A stretch of 64,000 nucleotides of DNA from WHSV01 sp050693895 (GTDB lineage: Bacteria > Actinomycetota > CADDZG01 > WHSQ01): the NCBI GenBank assembly GCA_050693895.1, contig JBOGWS010000079.1, positions 1-64,000 on the forward strand, read 5' to 3'. A program made the translations under genes and the position numbers. Positions 25,510-33,083 of the stretch are shown in pieces; within the stretch, counting starts at the first letter, position 1; every line of letters begins with the position of its first letter. Under the pieces are notes generated by a model. The model saw only the letters and a list, made by a program, of their open reading frames with translations, did not search any database and was not told the DNA's origin.

Positions 25510-27555
25510 ATGTCGAAGACGACCTCAAAGACGACCTCAAAGACGACCTCAAAGAGCACCAAGGGCAGCGCCGCCAAGCGGGCCGACGAGCTTCGCGAGA
25601 CCATCAACTACCACTCGTACCGTTACCACGCGCTCGACGACCCGGAGCTCGCAGACGCCGAGTACGACGCGCTCATCAAGGACCTCATGACCATCGAGGA
25701 GGCGCATCCCGATCTCGTGACGCCCGACTCGCCGACGCAGCGGGTGGGAGCGCCACCGTCGGATCAGTTCGCCCCCGTTAGACATCGGACGCCGATGATG
25801 AGTCTGGACAACTGCTTCACGCTCGAGGAGCTCAACGCGTGGGGTCAGCGCGCCGAGCGGCTCATCTCCGGCATCGACGCGTACACGACCGAGCTCAAGA
25901 TGGACGGCGTCGCCGTGAACCTCATCTACGAGAACGGTGTGTTCGTCCGGGGAGCAACCCGCGGCGATGGACGAACTGGCGAGGACATCACGGGAAACCT
26001 CAAGACGATCAACGCGGTTCCGCTCCGCCTTCGTGGTGATGACGTCCCCAAGTCTCTCGAGGTGCGCGGCGAGGTGTACATGCGCACCGACGACTTCGAG
26101 AAACTGAACGAACGGCTCGGCGAGGCGGAACTGAAGACCTTCGCAAACCCGCGCAACGCAGCGGCTGGTTCGCTCCGTCAGAAGGATCCCAGCGCCACAG
26201 CCGATCGCAAGCTTTCGCTCGTGTGCCACGGAGTCGGCTACGTCGAAGGGCGACGCTTCAAGGCGCATTCGGAGGCGCTGGCGTTCATACGCGAGCTGGG
26301 ACTGCGTATCAACGACAAGAACAAGGTGCTCAAGGACTTGGATGAGGTCTACGAGCGTTGCGGGTTCTGGCAGGAGCACCGGCACGACGTGCCGTACGAA
26401 ATCGACGGCGTGGTCATCAAGGTCGACTCGATCGCACAGCAAGAGGAGCTCGGGTTCACATCGAAGGCGCCGCGGTGGGCAATCGCGTACAAGTTCCCCC
26501 CCGAGGAACGCACGACTGTGCTGAACGACATCTTTGCGTCGGTCGGGCGGACCGGAGTTGTTACGCCGTTTGCGAGCCTCGAGACCGTGTTCGTCGGTGG
26601 AGTGAACATCACCACGGCAACCCTGCATAACGAGGACGAGGTCGCGCGCAAGGATGTACGACCAAAGGACACGGTCATCGTGAGGCGTGCGGGCGACGTT
26701 ATCCCCGAGGTCGTCGGACCGGTGCTGTCGAAGCGGCCGAAGGGCACGCGGCGGTGGAAGATGCCGAGAACGTGCCCCTCCTGTGGCTCCGAGCTCGTGC
26801 GCAACGATGGGGAAGCTGCAACTCGTTGCCTCAACATCTACGAATGCCCCTCACAACAGCGGGAGCGCATCTTCCATTTCGCGAGCCGGGGCGGCATGGA
26901 CATCGAAGGGCTCGGCTATAAGACCATCATCATGATGCTCGACAAGGGCTGGCTCAACGATGTCAGCGACATCTACTTTCTCGAGCCGTCACTCTTCGAT
27001 GGAATCGAGGGCTGGGGGCAGAAGTCGATCGAGAACCTGATGCAGTCGATCGACGAATCCCGGGCCCGGCCTCTGGCCGCTTTCCTGACCGCGCTCGGCA
27101 TTCCGCACGTTGGCTATTCGGCAGCAGAGGTGCTCGCAGAGGAGGTTCGCTCACTGGAGAAGCTCGAGACCATGAGCGAGGAGGAGCTCGAGGCGGTCGA
27201 GGGAATCGGACCGGTGATCGCTCAGTCGATCGCGTCGTTCTTCGCCGAAGGGAGCAACCGGGCCGTGCTGGACCGGCTGCGCGAGGGAGGTATGAAACCG
27301 ACCCCACCGCCTCCGAAGAAGACGGGTTCGCTCACGGGACAGTCTTTCGTTCTCACCGGGTCGCTCGAGAGCTTTTCGCGCAGCGAGGCTCAGAACGCGA
27401 TCGAAGACCTCGGCGGGAAGGTCACCTCGAGTGTTTCGAAGAAGACCGACTACGTCGTGGTGGGCGAAAACCCAGGAAGCAAGTTCGACAAGGCTCAGCA
27501 GCTCGGCGTCGAGATCCTCGACGAGGAAGGTCTGCGCAAGCTGCTGAACTATTAA
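25510..27555 (+). CDS. ligA: NAD-dependent DNA ligase
   Basis: LigA seals nicks using NAD. The 681-residue protein is full length: NAD-binding Ia region (YHSYRYHALDDPELADAEYD), adenylation motif with the active lysine in ELKMDGVAVNL, RGATRGDGRTGEDI, OB fold, the four-cysteine zinc site from CPSCGSELV to CLNIYECPSQQRERIFHF, helix-hairpin-helix region, and a BRCT domain ending EILDEEGLRKLLNY. A TSKT-rich extension of about 20 residues precedes the conserved core and is encoded by a perfect 12-bp tandem repeat. A strong terminator follows. Confidence 0.97.
   Translation: MSKTTSKTTSKTTSKSTKGSAAKRADELRETINYHSYRYHALDDPELADAEYDALIKDLMTIEEAHPDLVTPDSPTQRVGAPPSDQFAPVRHRTPMMSLDNCFTLEELNAWGQRAERLISGIDAYTTELKMDGVAVNLIYENGVFVRGATRGDGRTGEDITGNLKTINAVPLRLRGDDVPKSLEVRGEVYMRTDDFEKLNERLGEAELKTFANPRNAAAGSLRQKDPSATADRKLSLVCHGVGYVEGRRFKAHSEALAFIRELGLRINDKNKVLKDLDEVYERCGFWQEHRHDVPYEIDGVVIKVDSIAQQEELGFTSKAPRWAIAYKFPPEERTTVLNDIFASVGRTGVVTPFASLETVFVGGVNITTATLHNEDEVARKDVRPKDTVIVRRAGDVIPEVVGPVLSKRPKGTRRWKMPRTCPSCGSELVRNDGEAATRCLNIYECPSQQRERIFHFASRGGMDIEGLGYKTIIMMLDKGWLNDVSDIYFLEPSLFDGIEGWGQKSIENLMQSIDESRARPLAAFLTALGIPHVGYSAAEVLAEEVRSLEKLETMSEEELEAVEGIGPVIAQSIASFFAEGSNRAVLDRLREGGMKPTPPPPKKTGSLTGQSFVLTGSLESFSRSEAQNAIEDLGGKVTSSVSKKTDYVVVGENPGSKFDKAQQLGVEILDEEGLRKLLNY
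25516..25551 (+). repeat. 12-bp tandem repeat (three units) in the ligA 5' end
   Basis: AAGACGACCTCA occurs three times in a row and encodes KTTS units in the non-conserved LigA N-terminus. In-frame repeat number could vary between strains by slippage. Confidence 0.85.
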
Positions 27556-27556
27556 A

Positions 27557-27584
27557 AAACCGGCCCCCGTGAGGGGGCCGGTTT
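27557..27584 (+). terminator. Rho-independent terminator after ligA
   Basis: A 12-bp perfect stem (AAACCGGCCCCC, loop GTGA, complement ending TTT) starts two bases after the ligA stop. The stem is very GC-rich and the 3' arm runs into TTTGGTT. Confidence 0.85.
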
Positions 27585-27677
27585 GGTTGGCTACTCATAC
27601 GCCCTAACGCACTTCTCTATCGAGCCCGGTGGACCTGACCGGGGCGCAGGACGCCGGTGAACCGGTTGGGATTCTGC

Positions 27678-27796
27678 CAGTGGTCCAAACTACTAGCCAA
27701 TCCCTGGTTACTGCGGGTGCCGAACCACTAGCCGCCGGCCACCTCACGAGGTCCGTAGGAACAATCACTCACTGTGTCTGGACCACCTCCTTTCTC
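27678..27796. other. Possible structured RNA in a 400-bp gene-free stretch
   Basis: Between the ligA terminator and the ACAD operon no convincing gene is seen. GTGGTCCA at 27681-27688 is the perfect complement of TGGACCAC at 27779-27786, enclosing about 90 nt with smaller stems inside (GGTT/AACC, ACCT/AGGT). On the plus strand CTGGACCACCTCCTTTCT resembles the 3' end of 16S rRNA with one difference. On the minus strand the same bases form an extended Shine-Dalgarno sequence followed by a 14-codon GTG mini-ORF. Strand and function are unresolved. Confidence 0.3.
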
Positions 27797-27919
27797 GTGT
27801 ACCGCCATACAAGCACAAGGCGCGCGCTAGTGCGCCACTTTTCCGGCGAGATTTCGGGGGAATTCGTGGTGAACGTCCCCCCGGCCGAGGCCGGCCGATT
27901 AGGACCTGGCAGCGCTGGA

Positions 27920-27954
27920 TATACTCCTCGAAGAAACTTGACTGAGTGGTCAAG
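27920..27954 (+). promoter_or_regulatory. Candidate promoter and operator of the ACAD operon
   Basis: TATACT at 27920-27925 is a good -10 hexamer. Eleven bases later the palindrome CTTGACTGAGTGGTCAAG (27937-27954) would cover the transcription start, a typical place for a TetR-type repressor of lipid catabolism. No recognisable -35 and no regulator gene nearby. Confidence 0.4.
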
Positions 27955-27983
27955 ACGGTGAGTTAGGAGGCGGAGAGGACGTC

Positions 27984-29069
27984 GTGGGATTCGATCTACA
28001 GCCGACCGATGAACAGCAGGCCCTGAAGCAGACGCTCGCGGAGTTCGCCGCCGAGGTCCTGAGGCCCGCCGCCCGGGAAGCCGAGGCGGCCAAGCGAACC
28101 CCCGAGACCATTGCTCGCCAGATCCACGAGATCGGAGTCACAGCACCCGTCGATGAGGCTTTCGGTGGAGGTGGGACGTTCGACGCCGTGACCTGGTGCA
28201 TGGCCGCGGAGGAGCTCGCCTGGGGCGACCCCGCGATCGCCTACCAGGCGCTCGGCGGAGGTCTGGCTGCCCTCGTGATCGGACGGGCGGGCACGGACGC
28301 GCAGCGGGCGAGCCACCTTCCCTTTTTCACCGAGCCCGCTCCGGGCAGATCGTTCGTTGCCGTGGCCGAGAAGGTCGCCGCGGGTGACCTCGAGAGCCTC
28401 GACACGACCGTCGACGGCAACCATGTGGCGGGTCGGAAGTACGGAGTGCTGGACGCGGAGGAAGCCAGGGTGGGCATCGTCGCTGGTCGGTCGGGCGACG
28501 ACTTGGCCGCCGTGATCGTTACCCCCGGAAGCTACGAGATTGTCAAGCCCGAGGACAAGCTGGGACTGGAGGCGGCGCCGACCTGGGTCGTGGACTTCGA
28601 TGGCTCGGGCGACGCTCTTCCTCAGGGCACAGAGCTTCAACAGGTCCTGCTGCTCGCCAAGCTCTTGACCGGCGCGGTCGCCCTCGGTTGTGCGCGCGCG
28701 AGCCTGGAGTACGCGGCTCATTACGCGACCGAGCGCGAGGCGTTCGGGAAGCCGATCGGTGCCTTTCAGGGGATCAGCTTCAAGATCGCCGACATGGCGA
28801 TCGCAGTGGACGCTGCCCGTGCAGCTCTCTGGCGCACGGCGTGGCACATCGATCGCAGGACGGCGACGCTCGCCGATTCGGCGGAGGCGAACGGCCAGTG
28901 CGTCGCGGCTTCGGTTCTCTGCGGCGACGACGGCGTGCAGGTGCTCGGGGGCCATGGGTTCGTGACGGACCACCCGAGCGAGATGTGGTTCAGGGATGCA
29001 GTCACGTTGTCGGTGCTGGATTCACCAGAGCTCGTGGGCGACATGATGGTCGCTCGGAGCGTCTTCTAG
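27984..29069 (+). CDS. Acyl-CoA dehydrogenase-like subunit lacking the catalytic Glu motif
   Basis: The 361-residue protein has the ACAD fold: helical N-terminal domain, VAVAEKVAAGD mid-region, and helices with YATEREAFGKPIGAFQGISFKIADM and GDDGVQVLGGHGFVTDHPSEMWFRD. At the C-terminus, where active ACADs carry the (Y/F)EGT glutamate motif, this protein reads VLDSPELVGDMM. Mycobacterial steroid-degrading ACADs such as ChsE1/ChsE2 are heterotetramers of two adjacent genes, and this one is followed 27 bp later by a complete ACAD. It is therefore probably the partner subunit of a heteromeric enzyme. GTG start with GGAGAGGA upstream. Confidence 0.82.
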   Translation: MGFDLQPTDEQQALKQTLAEFAAEVLRPAAREAEAAKRTPETIARQIHEIGVTAPVDEAFGGGGTFDAVTWCMAAEELAWGDPAIAYQALGGGLAALVIGRAGTDAQRASHLPFFTEPAPGRSFVAVAEKVAAGDLESLDTTVDGNHVAGRKYGVLDAEEARVGIVAGRSGDDLAAVIVTPGSYEIVKPEDKLGLEAAPTWVVDFDGSGDALPQGTELQQVLLLAKLLTGAVALGCARASLEYAAHYATEREAFGKPIGAFQGISFKIADMAIAVDAARAALWRTAWHIDRRTATLADSAEANGQCVAASVLCGDDGVQVLGGHGFVTDHPSEMWFRDAVTLSVLDSPELVGDMMVARSVF

Positions 29070-29096
29070 GGCCGAGCGCAAGGGAGAGGTAAGACA

Positions 29097-30311
29097 TTGG
29101 CCATCGATTTCGAGCTCGACGACACGGTTGCAACCATCCGGGACTTCGTTCATGCGTTCGCCGAGCACACGCTTCGCCCTCTGGCGCGCGAGGCGGATGA
29201 GAAAGGCGAGCTCCCCATCGACGTCATCAAGCAACTGGGACAGCTGGCGGGGAACCGCGCGACTATCATGGCGGAGGAGCGGGTCGATACAAGCGATGAC
29301 AAACAGCCGATCGGTTCGATGGTCGGAGTGGTCGGCTCCGAGGAACTCGCGTGGGGCGACCCCGCCGTGTTGCTGAACATTCCGGGGCCGGGCCTTGCCG
29401 CACCCTCGATCACCGCGGCCGGCACGCCGGAGCAGAAGAAGCGCTTCCTCGCCGACATCTTCAATGTCGAATCCGATGAACCGCGCTTCGGGGCGCTCGC
29501 CGTGACCGAACCACAGGCGGGCTCGGACGTCTCGAACGTGCAGACGACCGCGGTTCGGGACGGTGACGAGTGGGTGCTCAACGGCACGAAGGTCTACTGC
29601 ACCAACGGTGCGCGCGCCGACATCGTCGTGGTGAATGCGACAGTTGACAAGAGCCTGGGACGTGCGGGTCAGAAGTTCTTCGTGATCACCAAGGGAACGC
29701 CCGGCTTCACGATCGGAAAGATCGAGAAGAAGATGGGCATCCGCGCCAGCGAGACCGCGGAGTTCGCGTTGGACGACTGCCGCGTTCCGCTCGACAACAT
29801 CCTCGGCGGCGTAGAGGCGCTCGAGGCCGCGCATGCCGGCACAGGCTCTGGCTTCAAGGGAACGATGAAGACGTTCGACTCCTCCCGCCCCTCAGTGGCG
29901 GCCATGGCGCTCGGGATCGGGCGGGCCGCGTACGAGTACTCGCGCGACTGGACGGCGGCGGAGCTTCCGATGAGCTCCAACTTCACCCGGCGTAACGCGA
30001 TCACCTCGAAGCTCGGCACCATGAAGCGCGAGCTCGACTCGGCGAGGGGACTCATCTGGAAAGCGGCATGGATGGCCGACAACAAGATCCCAAACTCGAA
30101 GGAGGCCTCGATTTCGAAGGCCTATGCCCCCCAGGCGGCGCTACGGAGCTGCATCGGGGCGATTCAGATCATGGGACCCGAGGGATATAGCAAGGAGCAC
30201 CTCGTAGAGAAGTGGTTCCGTGACATCAAGGTCTACGACATCTTCGAGGGCACCGGCCAGATTCAGAGAGTCATCATCAGCAGGGCGATTCTCGGCCGGC
30301 TGGACAGATAG
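29097..30311 (+). CDS. Acyl-CoA dehydrogenase, catalytic subunit
   Basis: The 404-residue flavoenzyme has FGALAVTEPQAGSDVSNVQTT, the substrate and FAD region WVLNGTKVYCTNGA, and at the C-terminus FEGTGQIQRVIISRAILG with the catalytic glutamate at about residue 384. It introduces the alpha-beta double bond in acyl-CoA thioesters. A TTG start at 29097 has GGAGAGG upstream. Its adjacency to a glutamate-less ACAD suggests an alpha2beta2 enzyme. The chain length or steroid nature of the substrate is not determinable. Confidence 0.9.
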   Translation: MAIDFELDDTVATIRDFVHAFAEHTLRPLAREADEKGELPIDVIKQLGQLAGNRATIMAEERVDTSDDKQPIGSMVGVVGSEELAWGDPAVLLNIPGPGLAAPSITAAGTPEQKKRFLADIFNVESDEPRFGALAVTEPQAGSDVSNVQTTAVRDGDEWVLNGTKVYCTNGARADIVVVNATVDKSLGRAGQKFFVITKGTPGFTIGKIEKKMGIRASETAEFALDDCRVPLDNILGGVEALEAAHAGTGSGFKGTMKTFDSSRPSVAAMALGIGRAAYEYSRDWTAAELPMSSNFTRRNAITSKLGTMKRELDSARGLIWKAAWMADNKIPNSKEASISKAYAPQAALRSCIGAIQIMGPEGYSKEHLVEKWFRDIKVYDIFEGTGQIQRVIISRAILGRLDR

Positions 30312-30349
30312 CAACTTAGGATCAGCGACATCAGGAGGGAACGACGCAC

Positions 30350-31276
30350 ATGGGTTTGCTCGACGGAAAGGTAGCGATCGTCACGGGGGCCGGTCGCGGG
30401 ATCGGCAGGGAACACTCGGTGGCCCTCGCGGCGGAGGGGGCCAAGGTCCTCGTCAACGACCTCGGTGGATCTGCGGCGGGAGAGGGCAGTGACCAGACCC
30501 CGGCGCAGCAGGTGGCAGACGAGATCTCGTCGGCCGGCGGAGAGGCGGCGGCCAACTACGACAACGTCGCCGACTTCCAGGGCGCCGAGAACATGGTCAA
30601 GCAGGCCGTGGAGACGTTCGGCAAGCTCGACATCCTCGTAAACAACGCCGGAATCCTGAGAGACCGGATGCTCGTGAATCTTTCGGAGGATGAGTGGGAT
30701 GCAGTCATCAACGTGCATCTCAAGGGGCACTTCGCACCGACTCGTCATGCAGCCGCCTATTGGCGCGCTCAATCCAAGGAGGGCAATCCGGTTGCCGGCC
30801 GCGTCATCAACACCGCCAGTCCGTCCGGGCTCTTCGGCAACCTGGGCCAGGCGAACTACGGCGCGGCAAAGGCCGGCATCGCTGCGTTCACGATGATCGC
30901 CGCACAGGAGCTGTCCCGCTACGGAGTGACCGTCAACTGCCTGGCCCCCAACGCTCGCACCCGCATGACCTCGGATATCTTTGCCGGTCTCCCCGAGCCC
31001 GAAGAGGGAGGCTACGACCCGTTGAGCCCCGACAACATCTCGCCGATAGTTGTCGCTCTTGCGAGCGACGGGGCGGCCAACATCACCGGTCAGGTGTTCT
31101 TCGTCTACGGTCCCGCAATCAACGTGCTCAAACCGTGGGATTCGGGAACGCTGATCAAGCAGGACTCGAAGTGGGACCCAACGGAGCTTGCGGCCAAGCT
31201 CAACGAGGAGTTCCCGAACGGCGTGGCCCCCGAGGGCATGATGCCCATGGTCTTCAAGGCAGCGGGGCAGGGCTAA
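30350..31276 (+). CDS. 17-beta-HSD4-type short-chain dehydrogenase ((3R)-hydroxyacyl-CoA dehydrogenase-like)
   Basis: The 308-residue SDR has the NAD-binding TGAGRGIGREHS, LVNDLGG after beta-2, NNAGILRDRM, the catalytic serine in NTASPSGLFGN and YGAAKAG (Tyr-x-x-x-Lys). The HSD4-type features REHS and VNDLGG point to the peroxisomal multifunctional enzyme type 2 dehydrogenase branch, which oxidises (3R)-hydroxyacyl-CoA. That matches the MaoC hydratases downstream, which make (3R) products. It directly abuts the next gene. Confidence 0.88.
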   Translation: MGLLDGKVAIVTGAGRGIGREHSVALAAEGAKVLVNDLGGSAAGEGSDQTPAQQVADEISSAGGEAAANYDNVADFQGAENMVKQAVETFGKLDILVNNAGILRDRMLVNLSEDEWDAVINVHLKGHFAPTRHAAAYWRAQSKEGNPVAGRVINTASPSGLFGNLGQANYGAAKAGIAAFTMIAAQELSRYGVTVNCLAPNARTRMTSDIFAGLPEPEEGGYDPLSPDNISPIVVALASDGAANITGQVFFVYGPAINVLKPWDSGTLIKQDSKWDPTELAAKLNEEFPNGVAPEGMMPMVFKAAGQG

Positions 31277-31723
31277 GTGGCCGCGCGAGAACTGACCTTC
31301 GACCTGCCCGTCGAACTCGACCACGTTCAGAACTTCGCACGTGCGGTGGGTGAGGACAATCCCGTCTTCTTCGACGCAGAGGTCGCCGAGCAACATGGGT
31401 TTCCCAATGTCGTTGCTCCACCAACCTTCACCACGACCCAGATCTTTCAGGTGCCCCGAGACCGGCGCGAGAGGGAGCTTGGGGCCAACCTTGACTACGG
31501 GCGCGTTCTTCACGGAGAGCAGGAGTTCGCCTACAAGCGGCTGCCCGTTGTCGGCGAGACGCTGAAGGGGCGCATGCGCATCGCTGAAGATTTCACGAAA
31601 GAGGGAAAGCGCGGTGGATCGATGCGCTTTGTCACCTACGAATCGGTGTTCACCGACGAGGCGGGCGACGAGGTGCTGACGGCGCACTACACCCTGATCG
31701 AGACCGCAGGGGACGTTGGCTAG
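31277..31723 (+). CDS. MaoC-like hydratase, non-catalytic-type half (hot-dog fold)
   Basis: The 148-residue protein is a single hot-dog domain of the MaoC N-terminal/FAS1-dehydratase type: ARAVGEDNPVFFDAEVAEQHGFPNVVAPPTF, LHGEQEFAYKRLPVVGETLKGRM, FVTYESVFTDEAGDEVLTAHYTLI. The His of the catalytic DxNPxHxD motif is replaced (DNPVFFD). In mycobacterial HadAB and ChsH1/H2 systems such a subunit pairs with a catalytic MaoC subunit, and the next gene encodes one. GTG start immediately after the SDR stop. Confidence 0.8.
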   Translation: MAARELTFDLPVELDHVQNFARAVGEDNPVFFDAEVAEQHGFPNVVAPPTFTTTQIFQVPRDRRERELGANLDYGRVLHGEQEFAYKRLPVVGETLKGRMRIAEDFTKEGKRGGSMRFVTYESVFTDEAGDEVLTAHYTLIETAGDVG

Positions 31724-31745
31724 CGATCGTCTCGACGATCGCGCA
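31720..31745. repeat. 26-bp intercistronic hairpin repeat, copy 1
   Basis: Starting at the stop of the first MaoC gene, GCGATCGTC/GACGATCGC forms a perfect 9-bp stem with only a two-base centre. The same 26-bp stretch recurs at 32210-32235 with one change near the centre. A ribosome-binding site follows each copy. Confidence 0.65.
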
Positions 31746-31755
31746 GGGAGGAAAA

Positions 31756-32208
31756 GTGAGCGAGGTTCGGAGGATCAGCCTCGATGCGATCACGCCGGGC
31801 ATGGAGCTCGGCGAGATGGTCTACGGGCCCATGCAGCGGGAGGACTTCAAGGCCTATGCCGACGCCTCGGGTGACGACAATCCCATTCACCAGGACGAGG
31901 AGTACGCGCGTAACACGGGCGCGCCGACGGTGTTTGCAATGGGGATGCTTCCGGCCGGCTACCTGGCTCACGCTGTGTCCGACTGGTTCGGTGGCCCGCA
32001 GCACCTCCGTCGCTTCAAGGTCAGGTTCACAACACGGTGCTGGCCCGAAGACGAGATCGTTTGCAATGGACGGGTAACCTCGATCGAGGGCAACGTCTTG
32101 CGCGTCGAACTCGACGCGAGGCGCCGCGGCGACGGACCGCCCGGGCTGGACCTCGAAAGAGAGCAAGTGGCCCTGATCGGGGACGCCGACATTGAGCTTC
32201 CCGAATAA
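31756..32208 (+). CDS. MaoC-like enoyl-CoA hydratase, catalytic half
   Basis: The 150-residue protein carries the intact (R)-hydratase motif SGDDNPIHQDEEYA, with catalytic Asp and His, and VFAMGMLPAGYLAHAVSDW in the following helix. It should hydrate enoyl-CoA to (3R)-hydroxyacyl-CoA, probably as a heterodimer with the preceding gene product. GGGAGGAAAA precedes the GTG start. The operon order SDR, non-catalytic half, catalytic half resembles mycobacterial lipid and steroid modules, but the substrate is an inference. Confidence 0.85.
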   Translation: MSEVRRISLDAITPGMELGEMVYGPMQREDFKAYADASGDDNPIHQDEEYARNTGAPTVFAMGMLPAGYLAHAVSDWFGGPQHLRRFKVRFTTRCWPEDEIVCNGRVTSIEGNVLRVELDARRRGDGPPGLDLEREQVALIGDADIELPE

Positions 32209-32209
32209 C

Positions 32210-32235
32210 CTAGCGATCGTCTCGCCGATCGCGCA
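32210..32235. repeat. 26-bp intercistronic hairpin repeat, copy 2
   Basis: Same sequence as 31720-31745 except one base, leaving a 7-bp outer stem GCGATCG/CGATCGC. It lies two bases after the stop of the second MaoC gene. Confidence 0.65.
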
Positions 32236-32252
32236 CGAACATGGGAGATGAC

Positions 32253-33083
32253 ATGGGACTGAACAAGGACCTCGCAGGAAAGAAGTACCCGACCAAGACC
32301 TTCGAGGTCACGGCCGACCGCATCGAGGCCTTCGCGCGCGCGACCAACGACGACAACGAGCGCTACTTCGCGGGCGGTGACTCGGTCGGCAGCCCGGTGT
32401 TTCCTATCGTGAGCGCCTTCGACTCTTTCATGGAGGCCGCCATGGACTCCGACCTGGAGGCCGACCTGTTACGGCTCGTCCATGGCTCGGAGGAGCACGT
32501 GTTGCACAAGCCCATCCGCCCCGGAGAGACGCTCACCGTCACGCCCGTGCTCGAGGCGATCGAGTCCAAGGAGTCTGGCGAGACCTTCACCGTCGTCGCG
32601 GTGCAGACGGACGATGGCGGTGAAGTCGTCGCCGAAACGCGCGGCACCATGTTCATCCGGGGTACGGGTTCGCGCAAGGCCGCGGCCGCCGACGCGCGAG
32701 CGACGGAGGAAGAGCACGAGGTGGTCTACGAGGAGAGCACCAAGGTCGACGAGGACCAGCCCAGGCGTTACGCCGAGGCCTCGGGGGATCACAACCCCAT
32801 CCACCTAGACGAGGCCACCGCCAAGATGGCCGGCCTCCCCAGCGTGATCCTGCACGGCATGTGCACCATGGCGATCGCCACGAAGGCGGCGGTCAACGGA
32901 CTCGCGGGTGGCGATCCCACCAGGGTGAAGCGGGTGGCGGTGCGTTTCTCCCGTCCCGTGCTTCCGGGCCAGGAGCTCACGACGAAGCTCTGGAGGACGG
33001 GCGACGACACGTACGGCTTCGAGACCTACAACTCCAAGGGCTCGGCCGTCATCAAGGGCGGCCTCGTAGAGGTGTCCGCTTAA
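32253..33083 (+). CDS. Double hot-dog MaoC-type hydratase
   Basis: The protein of 276 residues fuses the two halves seen as separate genes upstream. The N-terminal half is FAS1-dehydratase-like (ITATNDDN-type region ERYFAGG, VLHKPIRPGETLTVTP). The C-terminal half, after an acidic charged linker near residue 140, has the catalytic SGDHNPIHLDEATAKMAG and VILHGMCTMAI. Such two-domain (R)-enoyl-CoA hydratases act on bulky or long acyl-CoAs. I use ATG 32253, which has GGGAG 5 nt upstream, over the ATG at 32241. The stop overlaps that of the convergent rhomboid gene (TTAA). Confidence 0.85.
   Translation: MGLNKDLAGKKYPTKTFEVTADRIEAFARATNDDNERYFAGGDSVGSPVFPIVSAFDSFMEAAMDSDLEADLLRLVHGSEEHVLHKPIRPGETLTVTPVLEAIESKESGETFTVVAVQTDDGGEVVAETRGTMFIRGTGSRKAAAADARATEEEHEVVYEESTKVDEDQPRRYAEASGDHNPIHLDEATAKMAGLPSVILHGMCTMAIATKAAVNGLAGGDPTRVKRVAVRFSRPVLPGQELTTKLWRTGDDTYGFETYNSKGSAVIKGGLVEVSA

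Noticed and set aside
25516..25551. Tandem repeats in ligA as a CRISPR remnant
   Set aside because: The units are directly adjacent without spacers and stay in the ligA reading frame.
27678..27796. Fragment of a 16S rRNA gene
   Set aside because: Only the last 18 bases resemble the 16S tail; helix 45 and everything upstream differ.
27629..27961. 110-codon plus-strand frame after ligA
   Set aside because: No ribosome-binding site, composition unlike neighbouring genes, no recognisable motif, and it runs across the candidate RNA and promoter elements.
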